Shown: positions 38,160-47,405 of the stretch, one piece after another
Layout: the number at the start of each line of letters is the position of its first letter
Numbering within the stretch: position 1 is the first letter of the stretch
Source of the DNA: VBOC01 sp964512655
Lineage (GTDB): Bacteria > Bacteroidota > Ignavibacteria > UBA10030 > SZUA-254
Assembly: GCA_964512655.1 (NCBI GenBank)
Contig: CAZEJT010000001.1
Location: 496,001-560,000 of the forward strand
Reading direction: 5' to 3'
Length of the DNA stretch: 64,000 bases
Translations under genes and position numbers: made by a program
The notes under the pieces: model-generated
The model's input: only the letters and a program-made list of their open reading frames with translations
Databases searched by the model: none
What the model was told of the DNA's origin: nothing

Positions 38160-40097
38160 ATGTCTCTGCCACATCTGGAGATACTGCAAAAGCGACTGAA
38201 GGATGCGCCGGGGAAGCACGCCCGCGGAGCCGGAACCTACGCGGTTCCTCAGCTCTGGGTGGGCCATCCAGGACGGAAGGCGGCAGCCCGCGTTCACGCG
38301 GTGAATCCCCGCGAGTTCTATGCCGCGGCGCTAGCGGATGTCAAGAAGGAGCGGACGGCGCGCGTCATCAAGGGGGAAGGAGGGAATTGGTCGCGACGCG
38401 CCGTTATTTACAACATGTTCGTCCGCAGCAGCTGCGCGTTCGACCACAACCAGAACGGCCGCCTCGATCTTCCCCTTAACGCCGAGGGTTGGAGAGAAAC
38501 CGGCACGTTCCTGAAGGCGATTGCGCTCCTCCGCTATGTCAGGTCGCTCGGCGCGAATGTCATCCATCTGTTGCCGATCACCTCGATAGGAACGGACGGG
38601 AATAAGGGCAACCTCGGCTCTCCCTACGCCATCAGGAACCCGTATCATCTCGATCCCAACCTTGCCGAACCGCATCTCGGGCTCACTGTCGACGACGAGT
38701 TCAGGGCGTTCGTGGAGGCCGCACACCATCTAGGGATCAGATTGGTCGTCGAGTTCGTATTCCGGACATCGGCCAAGGACGGGGACTGGGTGAAGGAACA
38801 TCCAGCATGGTTCTATTGGATCAAGGACAGCACCAAAGACAGGCCTCCCGGTGCGAGGGATGAATCGAGCTACGGTTCCCCTCTCTTTAACGAAGAGGAA
38901 ATGCGGGCCATTCTGAAGGCGGTTGCGGACGGAGATTTCGAAAACCTTCCCCCTCCCCACAAGGAGTATCGGGAATTGTTTACGGCGCCACCCCAGGAAA
39001 AGGCAGTCGACTTTCGTGACGGGAAATATATTGGCGTGCTCCCAGGGAGTACGGCTGTTCGTATCCCGGGAGCATTCGCCGATTGGCCCCCTCAGGATTC
39101 GCAACCACCCTGGGGAGACGTCACTTTCCTCAAGATGTATGACCACCCGGAGTTTAACTACATTGCCTATAATACCATCCGGATGTATGATAGTCGACTG
39201 GCAAAGCCCGAATTCGCCAATAAGGCCCTCTGGCAGCGTGTTTCCGACATTATCCCTTATTACCAGAAGGCGTTTGGTATCGACGGCGTCATGATCGACA
39301 TGGGGCACGCCTTGCCGATGGACCTCAAAAAAGAGATGATCCGGAAGGCCCGGAGCATCGACCCGGATTTCGCCTTCTGGGATGAAAACTTCTCGGTGGA
39401 GGAACAAAGCGTAAAGGAAGGGTACAATGCGGTCATTGGTTATCAATGGAGCGATCAGCACAGGCCGGAGAAATTCCAGGAGTTGATCAAGCGGTTCGAG
39501 AAAGGAGAGTTCCCCCTTCCGTTTTTTGCGACCCCGGAGAGCCACAACACACCGAGGGCGGCAACCCGGGAGGGAGGAACCCTCTACTCAAAGTACGCAT
39601 GGGCAATCTCAAACTTCATTCCCGCAATACCCTTCATTCACTCCGGGTTTGAGCTGGGTGAAACGATGCCGGTAAACACCGGGCTTGACTTTACGCCTGA
39701 TCAGCTGGCACACTACCCGTCGCACGCGTTGCCGCTTTTCAGTGAATACGCCTACGGCTGGTTAAACCACGAAGACCTGACGGAGTGGATCGCAAAGGTA
39801 TCGGAGGTCCGAAGGAAATACCAAGAGCTCATAATTGACTCCAGAGCCGAATCGCTTACTTGGTTGAATAGGTATAACGATAATATTATCAGTTTTCTAC
39901 GGTCATCTTCTAAAGTTAAACATCAGCTCCTGATCCTGGCAAACCCGAGGATGAGCTCGATTGAAACCTTTACCGTCGCGGTGGAAGGGCCAAATCGATC
40001 GCTTTCTGATGAACTCTCCGGAGAGAAGTTCAAAGTCCGTGCGGGGACTCTCAGCGGCCGGCTGGAACCGGGCCAGGTGGTAGTCGCGACACTATGA
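38160..40097 (+). CDS. Cytoplasmic GH13-like glucan hydrolase/transferase
   Basis: A 645-residue protein without signal peptide. GH13-like elements: VIYNMFVRSSCAFD at the barrel start, LGANVIHLLPITSIG, region II-like nucleophile Asp in GIDGVMIDMGHAL, acid/base Glu in FAFWDENFS and region IV-like TPESHNTPRA, where ESHNTP replaces the usual xxHD. The second region lacks the Arg two before the nucleophile seen in most GH13 (here IDMGH after VM). It may be an atypical maltodextrin-active enzyme. Its stop overlaps the start of the solute-binding-protein gene by ATGA, so it is co-translated with the importer and likely acts on imported oligosaccharide. Confidence 0.78.
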   Translation: MSLPHLEILQKRLKDAPGKHARGAGTYAVPQLWVGHPGRKAAARVHAVNPREFYAAALADVKKERTARVIKGEGGNWSRRAVIYNMFVRSSCAFDHNQNGRLDLPLNAEGWRETGTFLKAIALLRYVRSLGANVIHLLPITSIGTDGNKGNLGSPYAIRNPYHLDPNLAEPHLGLTVDDEFRAFVEAAHHLGIRLVVEFVFRTSAKDGDWVKEHPAWFYWIKDSTKDRPPGARDESSYGSPLFNEEEMRAILKAVADGDFENLPPPHKEYRELFTAPPQEKAVDFRDGKYIGVLPGSTAVRIPGAFADWPPQDSQPPWGDVTFLKMYDHPEFNYIAYNTIRMYDSRLAKPEFANKALWQRVSDIIPYYQKAFGIDGVMIDMGHALPMDLKKEMIRKARSIDPDFAFWDENFSVEEQSVKEGYNAVIGYQWSDQHRPEKFQELIKRFEKGEFPLPFFATPESHNTPRAATREGGTLYSKYAWAISNFIPAIPFIHSGFELGETMPVNTGLDFTPDQLAHYPSHALPLFSEYAYGWLNHEDLTEWIAKVSEVRRKYQELIIDSRAESLTWLNRYNDNIISFLRSSSKVKHQLLILANPRMSSIETFTVAVEGPNRSLSDELSGEKFKVRAGTLSGRLEPGQVVVATL

Positions 40098-41320
40098 GGG
40101 CGAAGCGGTTATTTCTCGTTCCGGTAGTCCTTCTGGGGATTTCGTGCTCCCAGAGAGATGATCCCGCCAGGATCGTCATCTGGCACCAAATGCGGGTGGA
40201 TGAACGCCAGGTGCTGGAAGAACAAATGAATGAGTTCATGAACCTCCACCCGGGGGTCCGCGTGGAGGCGATTTACAAAGAAACCGAGGAACTTCGATCG
40301 GGATTCATCATAGCTGCGATCGCCGGACAGGGACCGGACCTGGTGTATGGGCCATCCGACCAGGTGGGCCCTTTTCAGGTGATGGATATTATCCGTCCGC
40401 TCGAATCGACATTCGATACCCTCTGGCTCAATTCCTTCAACCCTAAAGGACTAACCTGGTACCAGGGGCATTTATACCAGATCGCCGACAAGCTGGGCAA
40501 TCACCTGACGCTGGTCTATAATAGGAAACTCATCAAAGATCCTCCCCGGACTGACGAGGAGTTGATAGAAATGGGGAGGGAACTCACCTTCGACAGCGAC
40601 GGCGACGGGAAGATCGATCAATACGCCCTCGTCTGGAATTACACGGAGCCGTTCTTCTTCATCCCCTTTATGACCGGCTTCGGAGGATGGGTGATGGATG
40701 ATTCAGGCCGCCCCACGCTCGACAATCCGGGCACAATCGGGGGACTGCAGTTCATCAAAGACCTCCGTGACCGGTACAGGATCATCCCTGCTGAGGCCGA
40801 CTACAACATTGCCGATGCGCTCTTCAAGGACGGGAAATCAGCCATGATCGTGAACGGCGACTGGTCGTGGTCGGGATACCGAAAGGCCGGACTCGATATC
40901 GGGGTGGCGCCCCTACCGAAGATCGTGAAGACAGGGTTGTGGTGCTCTCCGATGGTCTCTCCCAAAGGATACTCCATTAATGCAAACGTAGCGGCAGAGA
41001 AGATTCCGCTTGTTGCGGAGTTCCTCCGCTTCGTCCTGAACCCCTCGAACCAGCTCAGCACGGCGCGTGCTCTGCAGACGATGCCCACATGGAAAGCGCT
41101 GTACGACGATCCGGCCATCAGGAACGACGAAATTCTGACTAACTCGGCCCGTCAGATCGAACTGGGGAGGCCGATGCCGGTCATACCCGAACTCCGTGCC
41201 GTCTGGGATGCGATGAGGCCGAGCTATCAGGCAGTGCTCGGAGGAGCGAAGAGCCCCGAGGAGGCGGCACGGGAGATGCAGGCCCTTGCCTTACGGAAGA
41301 TTGCCGAGTTGAACGAATGA
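40094..41320 (+). CDS. ABC importer solute-binding lipoprotein (MalE-like, sugar)
   Basis: A 408-residue extracellular solute-binding protein of family 1. The signal peptide ends in a lipobox-like LLGISC with Cys18. IVIWHQMRVDERQVLEEQMN and the later FPFM-type blocks, AMIVNGDWSWSG and GYSINANV are characteristic of sugar-binding proteins of the MalE group. It overlaps the gene before (ATGA) and the permease after (ATGA), giving a tight cassette GH13 / binding protein / two permeases. The cognate ATPase is probably the MalK-type gene at 16568. Confidence 0.92.
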   Translation: MRAKRLFLVPVVLLGISCSQRDDPARIVIWHQMRVDERQVLEEQMNEFMNLHPGVRVEAIYKETEELRSGFIIAAIAGQGPDLVYGPSDQVGPFQVMDIIRPLESTFDTLWLNSFNPKGLTWYQGHLYQIADKLGNHLTLVYNRKLIKDPPRTDEELIEMGRELTFDSDGDGKIDQYALVWNYTEPFFFIPFMTGFGGWVMDDSGRPTLDNPGTIGGLQFIKDLRDRYRIIPAEADYNIADALFKDGKSAMIVNGDWSWSGYRKAGLDIGVAPLPKIVKTGLWCSPMVSPKGYSINANVAAEKIPLVAEFLRFVLNPSNQLSTARALQTMPTWKALYDDPAIRNDEILTNSARQIELGRPMPVIPELRAVWDAMRPSYQAVLGGAKSPEEAAREMQALALRKIAELNE

Positions 41321-42219
41321 GCCGGGGAATGCCGGGCCGCCAGAGGCTCTTTGTATTCTTCTTCGTCGCTCCCGCGTTTCTCATACTGCTGGGAGTGGTC
41401 TTCTATCCGTTCCTCTACAACGTCGTGATCTCTTTCTCGAACATGAATCTCCGCCACATCAAGGACTGGCACCTGGTAGGGCTAACTCAGTACGGAAAGG
41501 TGTTCACGGAACCCACGGAGCCGAACTTTTATGCGGTGTTCTTGAAGACGATCATCTGGACGGTTGCCAATGTTTTCTTTCACGTCGTCGTCGGCGTCTC
41601 GCTGGCGCTGCTCTTGAACCAGAATCTCAAGGGGAGGTCGGTGTACCGGACCCTCCTCATTCTCCCCTGGGCCATCCCCCAATACATCGTGGCTCTGACC
41701 TGGCGGGGGATGTTCAATTACGAGTACGGTTCGATCAACCTCATCCTGACGAAGTATCTCCACCTTCCGGCGGTAGAATGGCTGAAGAGCCCCACCGAGG
41801 CGTTCCTCGCCTGCATACTGACGAATGTCTGGCTCGGGTTTCCGTTCATGATGGTGGTGGCCCTCGGCGCGCTCCAGAGCATCCCGCATGAATTGTACGA
41901 GGCCGCCGCGATCGACGGCGCTTCGTGGTTTCACCGCCTCAGGAATGTGACCCTTCCCTTGATCCGCCCTGTGATGATCCCAGCAATTACGTTGGGGATC
42001 GTGTGGACATTCAACAATCTGAACATCGTCTGGCTCGTCAGCAACGCCGGAGAGCCGTCCGACAAGACGCACATCCTGGTGTCGTTTGTGTACAAAGCCG
42101 CGTTCAATCTGTACAGGTACGGCTACGCCGCGGCGCTCTCGATGATCATTTTTTTCATCCTCCTCTTCTTCAGCCAGACGTTCCTGCGGCGAACGAAAGC
42201 CGCAGAGGGAGCATACTGA
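41317..42219 (+). CDS. malF: MalF-like sugar ABC transporter permease
   Basis: A 300-residue inner-membrane permease with six hydrophobic segments. The EAA loop that docks on the ATPase is YEAAAIDGASWFHRLRNVTL, a textbook sugar-importer form. It lacks the long periplasmic P2 loop of enteric MalF and so resembles the UgpA/LacF size class. It overlaps the binding-protein gene by four bases and is one base from the MalG-like gene. Confidence 0.92.
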   Translation: MSRGMPGRQRLFVFFFVAPAFLILLGVVFYPFLYNVVISFSNMNLRHIKDWHLVGLTQYGKVFTEPTEPNFYAVFLKTIIWTVANVFFHVVVGVSLALLLNQNLKGRSVYRTLLILPWAIPQYIVALTWRGMFNYEYGSINLILTKYLHLPAVEWLKSPTEAFLACILTNVWLGFPFMMVVALGALQSIPHELYEAAAIDGASWFHRLRNVTLPLIRPVMIPAITLGIVWTFNNLNIVWLVSNAGEPSDKTHILVSFVYKAAFNLYRYGYAAALSMIIFFILLFFSQTFLRRTKAAEGAY

Positions 42220-42220
42220 G

Positions 42221-43066
42221 ATGCCGTCCCGACAGAAGCGAACGCGGCTTGCGGCACGGATCGCCAGCCATCTCGTGCTGATTCTCTTCGCAGCAGTCGC
42301 GGTTTATCCGATCCTTCAGATTGTGACAATCTCTTTGCGGCCGGCCGACAAGCTCCTGTCGACCTCTCTCGAGATCATCCCGGGGGGGGCCTCATTGAAG
42401 TCGTATGTTGCGCTCTTTACGCAGCAGCCGTTCCTCCTCTGGGTCAGGAACAGTGCGATCGTCTCCCTTGCCGTGACCCTGACGGGGGTGTGTCTCGCAT
42501 CGATGGCCGGGTACGCATTCTCTCGATTCGACTTCGTTATGAAAAAAGCGGGCATGTTAGCACTCCTCGTCACCCAGATGTTTCCGGCGACCATGCTCCT
42601 CCTCCCGCTTTACATCATGCTGATCTATCTCAAGCTGATCAACAGCTATCTGGGGGTCATCATTACGTACACCGCCACCGCGCTCCCGTTCTGTGTCTGG
42701 ACGATGAAGGGTTATTACGATACCATCCCTCCGAGCCTGGAAGAAGCGGCCCGGATCGACGGGACCACCCAATTCGGGGCATTCGTTAGGATCATCCTCC
42801 CGCTCGCCGCGCCTGCGCTGGTGATCACCGGCCTCTTTTCGTTCATGACCGCATGGGCGGAGTATCTTGTAGCGGCCCAGATTCTGCAGGACAGCCGGCT
42901 CTGGACGCTCCCCCTTGGTCTCAAGTCGTTCGAATCGAACATGTCCACAGAGTGGGGGCTGTACGGGGCAGCGTCGCTCATCGTAATGGTTCCGGTCGTT
43001 GCTCTGTTCCTTCTACTGAGCAAGTGGCTCGTCTCCGGGCTCACACTCGGATCAGTGAAAGGGTAG
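42221..43066 (+). CDS. malG: MalG-like sugar ABC transporter permease
   Basis: A 281-residue permease with six hydrophobic segments. The EAA loop is EEAARIDGTTQFGAFVRIIL, and the C-terminus KWLVSGLTLGSVKG is typical of MalG/UgpE-like subunits. It starts one base after the stop of the MalF-like gene and is the last gene of this operon. No ATPase follows; the gene after it is convergent. Confidence 0.92.
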   Translation: MPSRQKRTRLAARIASHLVLILFAAVAVYPILQIVTISLRPADKLLSTSLEIIPGGASLKSYVALFTQQPFLLWVRNSAIVSLAVTLTGVCLASMAGYAFSRFDFVMKKAGMLALLVTQMFPATMLLLPLYIMLIYLKLINSYLGVIITYTATALPFCVWTMKGYYDTIPPSLEEAARIDGTTQFGAFVRIILPLAAPALVITGLFSFMTAWAEYLVAAQILQDSRLWTLPLGLKSFESNMSTEWGLYGAASLIVMVPVVALFLLLSKWLVSGLTLGSVKG

Positions 43067-43092
43067 CAGCCCGGGATCGGCGGGGGAGGGAT

Positions 43093-44256
43093 TCAGCGGG
43101 GAGGGAAGAAGTGTCTGAGTATGGGTTCTACCTTGGTTCTCCAGTTCCCCCAATTGTGTCCTTCGTGGTATTCCTCGTAGGTAGTCCTCGCTCCTCGCTC
43201 GCGCAGGAGGCGCTCCACAAGTTGCGCCTCCATTCGGGTGTCGTGTATCGTTCCTGTCTGAATGTAGAAATCCCCGACACAATGTCCCGTCCGTCGAAGA
43301 AATTTGATAACTGCGGTGTCCGCCTGCCAGTAAGCGGGTGACTGGGCCGCGCAGTTTGCGATGAACCCGGGCCTCCTGAGCACGGCATACGTGGCGATCA
43401 ATCCCCCCATCGAGGCGCCGAGGATGAGGCGATCGTGCGGATCCGGCGAGATTCCGTACCGCCGCTCGAGAAGAGGGGTGAGCTCCTTCTCGAGGAAATA
43501 CAAGTACGAATCGTTTGCGGCGTAGTCGGTCATCCTTTTGTTGCTCGACCGGTCGGCCGGATCGGTCCTGGGATCCACAAAGACCCCAAGCACCGGCCGG
43601 ATCGCCTGCGAAGCGATCAGCCGGTTGATCGCGGCATCCATGCGGGCGAGGGTCAGGTACTCGCCCCCGTCGGTCACGTACAGGGCAGGGAGTTGTTTTC
43701 CGCGGGTACCGGTGAGCGGAGTGAGGATGTAGACCGGGTAGGTGCGCTGAAGGGCTTCGCTCCTCAGCCAGAGGGTGTCGACTGTTCTCCCCGGATTCCG
43801 GGAAGTGGTGTCGGACGCGAAGGGCGTGTAGCCCGGCATGAGAAGCTCCGAGTTCTCACCGAACCCTCCGGCGGCTTTTCTGGGATTGAGAGGATCGAGA
43901 ATCCAGGCGCTATCCGCCGAGATCTTGTATTCTACTCTCGCGTCGTCGGGGAGCGTCTCCCGCCGGACGAAGAGATCCGTCCCCACGATCCTTTTCATCG
44001 GGGCATCCCGCGGATTCCACCCATTGAGGTCTCCCGGCACTGCCGCCGCCCGTGCACTGCCTCTGTACACGAAGTTCACGATCACACCCTCCACGATCGG
44101 AGCGGGGTGTTGCTTGAGGTATCGATCGATGATCAGGGCTTTCTTGGCCGAATCGGGCTCAAGCGCGAGTAGCCGGGTAAAGCCGGGGAACTGCTGCGCT
44201 TCAGCGATGAAGTGCAGCCCGGAGAGGAGTACGGCAGCCCAAAGAACCGCGCGCAT
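43093..44256 (-). CDS. Secreted Fes/IroE-like esterase with N-terminal E-set domain
   Basis: A 387-residue exported alpha/beta-hydrolase. Signal peptide at about 1-20. An E-set/CBM48-like N-terminal fold (VNFVYRGSARAAAVPGDLNG WNPR region) is followed by a putative-esterase domain (PF00756 type): LPALYVTDGGEYL, nucleophile Ser in ILGASMGGLIATY, an Asp in the strand that follows and the His in EYHEGHNWGNW. Homologues range from siderophore esterases to feruloyl and carbohydrate acetyl esterases. Here, next to the alpha-glucan operon and with a glycan-binding-like fold, a carbohydrate esterase role is possible; the true substrate is unknown. It follows the DUF5989 gene by 25 bases on the same strand. 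Confidence 0.82.
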   Translation of the reverse strand: MRAVLWAAVLLSGLHFIAEAQQFPGFTRLLALEPDSAKKALIIDRYLKQHPAPIVEGVIVNFVYRGSARAAAVPGDLNGWNPRDAPMKRIVGTDLFVRRETLPDDARVEYKISADSAWILDPLNPRKAAGGFGENSELLMPGYTPFASDTTSRNPGRTVDTLWLRSEALQRTYPVYILTPLTGTRGKQLPALYVTDGGEYLTLARMDAAINRLIASQAIRPVLGVFVDPRTDPADRSSNKRMTDYAANDSYLYFLEKELTPLLERRYGISPDPHDRLILGASMGGLIATYAVLRRPGFIANCAAQSPAYWQADTAVIKFLRRTGHCVGDFYIQTGTIHDTRMEAQLVERLLRERGARTTYEEYHEGHNWGNWRTKVEPILRHFFPPR

Positions 44257-44281
44257 CAGGTGTGCCCGGGGACCAGGGGAA

Positions 44282-44461
44282 TCAGAAGAGGGAATAGATG
44301 AAGGGGGCGAGGGCCGAGCCCTCCGTCAACACGATGACGAGACTCAGGAAGACGAGGACCACGATGATCGGGCCGAGCCACCATTTTTTCCTGGTCCGCA
44401 TGAACGCCCACAACTCGGCGAAAATCGACAGCCGTGAGGAAGCGTTTTTAAGGAATTTCAT
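44282..44461 (-). CDS. DUF5989-family small membrane protein
   Basis: A 59-residue protein starting at ATG 44461 (a TTG seven codons upstream is also open). One membrane segment, LGPIIVVLVFLSLVIVLTEG, and the family ending GSALAPFIYSLF are diagnostic of DUF5989. These tiny proteins are usually encoded beside SxtJ-like proteins and carbamoyltransferases, which here lie 2.7 kb away at 45393-47405, on the same strand but beyond a DUF2238 gene on the other strand. Confidence 0.85.
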   Translation of the reverse strand: MKFLKNASSRLSIFAELWAFMRTRKKWWLGPIIVVLVFLSLVIVLTEGSALAPFIYSLF

Positions 44462-44575
44462 GGTCCGTCGTCTTTCGCTCAATGATAACGAGATTCGGGC
44501 TCAAATTCAAGGAACGGAATTCGATATTGCCGGATCCCAGCTTGAGTTGACTCCACGTGGGCGTTTGCCTACTTT

Positions 44576-44599
44576 CCCATCCTCAATTCGGAGGATGGG
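44576..44599. other. Stem-loop in a divergent intergenic region
   Basis: A perfect 9-bp inverted repeat, CCCATCCTC at 44576-44584 and GAGGATGGG at 44591-44599, around a 6-base loop. It lies in the 188-base gap between the DUF5989 and DUF2238 genes, about 50 bases before the DUF2238 start. There is no U-run on either side, so it is not a simple terminator; it may be an operator or 5' leader hairpin. Confidence 0.5.
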
Positions 44600-44649
44600 T
44601 TCAGCGCGAGGAGACAATTCACGCACGGTTTCAATGAGGAGGATGAATT

Positions 44650-45327
44650 ATGGTTACAACAGCAACCAGCCGCATTCGGGCGAACTTCAAAGACAACGCA
44701 CTTCTCAAAATGCTCATCGTAGCGTACACCGTAGTGTGGGTGATAACTGCAATACATCCGAGCTACCGGACAGATTGGATTCTGGAAAACATACTTGTGG
44801 CAGCGTTTCTTCCGGCACTCTTCTTCACCTATCGCCGCTTTACCCTGTCCGATCTATCTTACATACTCATCACGCTCTTCATGATGTTGCACGCGGTGGG
44901 AGCCCATTATACCTATGCTGAGGTACCATTTGGTTTCTGGCTCCAGCAGGTGTTTCATCTCAGCCGCAATCATTTTGACCGTATCGTCCATTTTTCTTTC
45001 GGACTGTTGATGGCATATCCGATCCGGGAGGTCTTCCTCCGGATTGTCAACGTCCGGGGGTTTTGGGCCTACTATTTTCCACTGGACGTGACGCTCTCAT
45101 TCAGTGCCGTCTACGAGATCATAGAGATGATTGTCGCGAAAATAGTGAGCCCTCAAGCAGGCGACGCATACCTCGGAACTCAGGGGGACCCTTTTGATTC
45201 CGACATGGATATGACATCTGCTTTCGTGGGCGCGATACTCTGCATGGGGTTGACCGCGTTGTTGCGAAGAATCTTTCATAAAGGTCCGGAGTTGCTCGCC
45301 GGCGAGAGGGAAGTATCAGTCGGCTGA
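44650..45327 (+). CDS. DUF2238 (YjdF-like) integral membrane protein
   Basis: A 225-residue protein with about six membrane segments, after a strong GAGGAGGATG ribosome site. HAVGAHYTYAEVPFGFWL, RNHFDRIVHFSFG and SAVYEIIEMIVA are the DUF2238/YjdF signature blocks, and YLGTQGDPFDSDMDM is the conserved C-terminal acidic loop. The function of the family is not known. It is the only plus-strand gene between 43093 and 49417 and separates the DUF5989 gene from its usual partners. Confidence 0.9.
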   Translation: MVTTATSRIRANFKDNALLKMLIVAYTVVWVITAIHPSYRTDWILENILVAAFLPALFFTYRRFTLSDLSYILITLFMMLHAVGAHYTYAEVPFGFWLQQVFHLSRNHFDRIVHFSFGLLMAYPIREVFLRIVNVRGFWAYYFPLDVTLSFSAVYEIIEMIVAKIVSPQAGDAYLGTQGDPFDSDMDMTSAFVGAILCMGLTALLRRIFHKGPELLAGEREVSVG

Positions 45328-45392
45328 GAGCCGGGAAAAAAGCGCCGAACCTAGGTCGGATGTGACAATGAACTCGAAAGAGGACAGCCGTA

Positions 45393-47135
45393 TCAATCGG
45401 GTTGTAGAATGGCAGAGAGCGCCGATTCGCTTCGGTGGGCGTTCATCCTTTTTTTATCAATCAGGAACGATCCCATCGCCAGGAAATCCATCTCGGTTGC
45501 CATGAAGCACCTGAACGCATCCTGCGGAGTGCACACTATGGGCTCACCCCGGACATTGAAGGATGTATTGATCAGGACCGGGCAGCCAGTATCCTCGTCA
45601 AACTGCCGGATGAGGTTGTAGAACCTCTCGTGGTCTTCACGCCGAAGTGTCTGGAGGCGCGCCGATCCGTCGACATGCGTAACGGCGGGAATCTTGTTCC
45701 TCATCTCAGGCCGTACCCGCGCGGTAAAGAGCATGTATGGGCTCGGTCGATCGAACTGGAAATAATCGGTCATCCTTTCCTGGAGGACCACGGGAGCGAA
45801 GGGTCTGAAACTCTCGCGGAACTTGATTTTTAGGTTCACTCTCCGCCAGTTCTCCGCATTCCTGGCATCGGCCAAGATGCTCCGGCTCCCGAGCGCGCGC
45901 GGACCGAACTCCATTCTTCCCTGGAACCAACCCACGACGTTCTGTTCGGCTAGGAGGCGGCTCACGCGCCGGATGAGCGTCTCGCCTTCAAGCTTCTCGC
46001 ACGCTATTCCCTCGCGTTCCAGAAACCCGGAGATCTGATCTTCTGAAAAAGAGGGGCCGAGAAACGCATTCTCCCAGACGAAGTCGCGAGGGTTTCCGAG
46101 GATCGAATTGTAAATGTACGACGCTACGCCGACGGCCCCGCCCGCGTCGCCGGACGCGGGCTGTATGAAGACGTCCTTGAACGGGGTGCGCGTGAGGATC
46201 TGACTGTTGGAGACGCAGTTAAGCGCGACGCCTCCGGCGAGACAGAGATTCGAAAGGCCCGTTTCCCGGTGAACCTGCTGCGCAAGTCGCACGACCACTT
46301 CGTCAGTCACCTTCTGCAGGCTCGCGGCCACGTCCTTGTGAAAGTCGGTGAGGGGAGATTCAGGCTCCCTTCGCGGGTGTCCGAAGAGAGAATCGAAGGC
46401 CTTGCCCGTCATCCGCAGCGCCCGGTCGTAGATGAAATACTTCATGTTGAGCCGGAAGCTGCCGTCGTCCTTGAGGTCGATCAGATTCTTCAAGATCAGG
46501 TCGCGGTAGCGCGGATTCCCGTACGGGGCGAGCCCCATCACCTTATACTCGGCGCTGTTGACTCTGAAACCGAGATAATAGGTGAACGCGGAATACAAAA
46601 GTCCGAGGGAATGGGGGAAATGCAGAGCCTTACGGAGAGCGATCGAATTCTCTTTCCCGGTTCCGAACGTCGTCGTTTCCCACTCCCCGACACCGTCCAT
46701 CGTCAGGATCGCCGCCTCCTTGAACGGGGAGACGAGGAATGCGCTCGCCGCGTGGGCAATGTGATGGTCTGAGAAGAGGATGGGGCCCTCGTACTCCAGC
46801 TCCTTCCGGATCATCTGAGGGACCCACATCTTCTCCCTGATCCACACGGGCATCGCCTTGATGAATGAAAGAAACCCGGCGGGCCAGGTGGCCAGGCACG
46901 TCTGGAGGATCCTGTCGAATTTCTCGAGGGGCTTGTCGTAGAACCCCACATAGTCGAGATCGTTTGCCGCAATACCAGCCTCGCGGAGGCAGTACGCGAT
47001 TGCTTGCGACGGAAAGCCGGAGTCGTGCTTCCTGCGGGTGAATCGTTCCTCCTGAGCGGCCGCAATCAGCCTTCCGTTCTTCAGAAGAGCGGCAGCCGAA
47101 TCGTGGTAATAGCAGGATATGCCGAGAACGTTCAT
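45393..47135 (-). CDS. Carbamoyltransferase, NodU/CmcH family
   Basis: A 580-residue enzyme. The N-terminal ASKHA/Kae1-like domain begins VLGISCYYHDSAAAL, with EERFTRRKHD, SDHHIAHAASAFL (metal-binding His) and LCLAGGVALNCVSN. The C-terminal Sua5/YrdC-like part has GWFQGRMEFGPRALGSRSIL and PVLINTSFNVRGEPIV. Such enzymes make an O-carbamoyl group on a sugar or natural product from carbamoyl phosphate via an adenylate. It starts nine bases after the SxtJ-like gene, in an operon SGNH-TPR / SxtJ-like / carbamoyltransferase. The acceptor is unknown; a surface glycan is a reasonable guess given the SGNH partner. Confidence 0.93.
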   Translation of the reverse strand: MNVLGISCYYHDSAAALLKNGRLIAAAQEERFTRRKHDSGFPSQAIAYCLREAGIAANDLDYVGFYDKPLEKFDRILQTCLATWPAGFLSFIKAMPVWIREKMWVPQMIRKELEYEGPILFSDHHIAHAASAFLVSPFKEAAILTMDGVGEWETTTFGTGKENSIALRKALHFPHSLGLLYSAFTYYLGFRVNSAEYKVMGLAPYGNPRYRDLILKNLIDLKDDGSFRLNMKYFIYDRALRMTGKAFDSLFGHPRREPESPLTDFHKDVAASLQKVTDEVVVRLAQQVHRETGLSNLCLAGGVALNCVSNSQILTRTPFKDVFIQPASGDAGGAVGVASYIYNSILGNPRDFVWENAFLGPSFSEDQISGFLEREGIACEKLEGETLIRRVSRLLAEQNVVGWFQGRMEFGPRALGSRSILADARNAENWRRVNLKIKFRESFRPFAPVVLQERMTDYFQFDRPSPYMLFTARVRPEMRNKIPAVTHVDGSARLQTLRREDHERFYNLIRQFDEDTGCPVLINTSFNVRGEPIVCTPQDAFRCFMATEMDFLAMGSFLIDKKRMNAHRSESALSAILQPD

Positions 47136-47144
47136 GGCCGGATG

Positions 47145-47405
47145 TCAGAACTGGTGAGTGGCGCGGGAGAGCGTATCATCCGCTTTTCCTTTCTCGATCC
47201 AGTACGAGGTGCTGGCCCGCGGCCTTCGCCTGAGAGGGTCCTTGCCGATGAGGCGGAGAATCAAGGCTCCGACTGCGAAAATCGTGAAGTAGACGACGGT
47301 GAGGAGAACCCTCGTATTGACCCAGCCGAGAGCCGAGGCGAAGGCCATCCAGTACCGTTTCAGCGCGGCAAAGAATTGTCCGAGTTTGTGTCCGGCCGGC
47401 ATCAC
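47145..47405 (-). CDS. SxtJ-like membrane protein
   Basis: An 86-residue protein with one or two hydrophobic segments. WMAFASALGWVNTRVLL and RLIGKDPLRRRP with SYWI are the conserved blocks of SxtJ-like proteins found with carbamoyltransferases. The ORF begins GTG-ATG; the GTG overlaps the stop of the SGNH-TPR gene by four bases (GTGA). Role unknown; it may anchor the carbamoyltransferase at the membrane. Confidence 0.85.
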   Translation of the reverse strand: MMPAGHKLGQFFAALKRYWMAFASALGWVNTRVLLTVVYFTIFAVGALILRLIGKDPLRRRPRASTSYWIEKGKADDTLSRATHQF

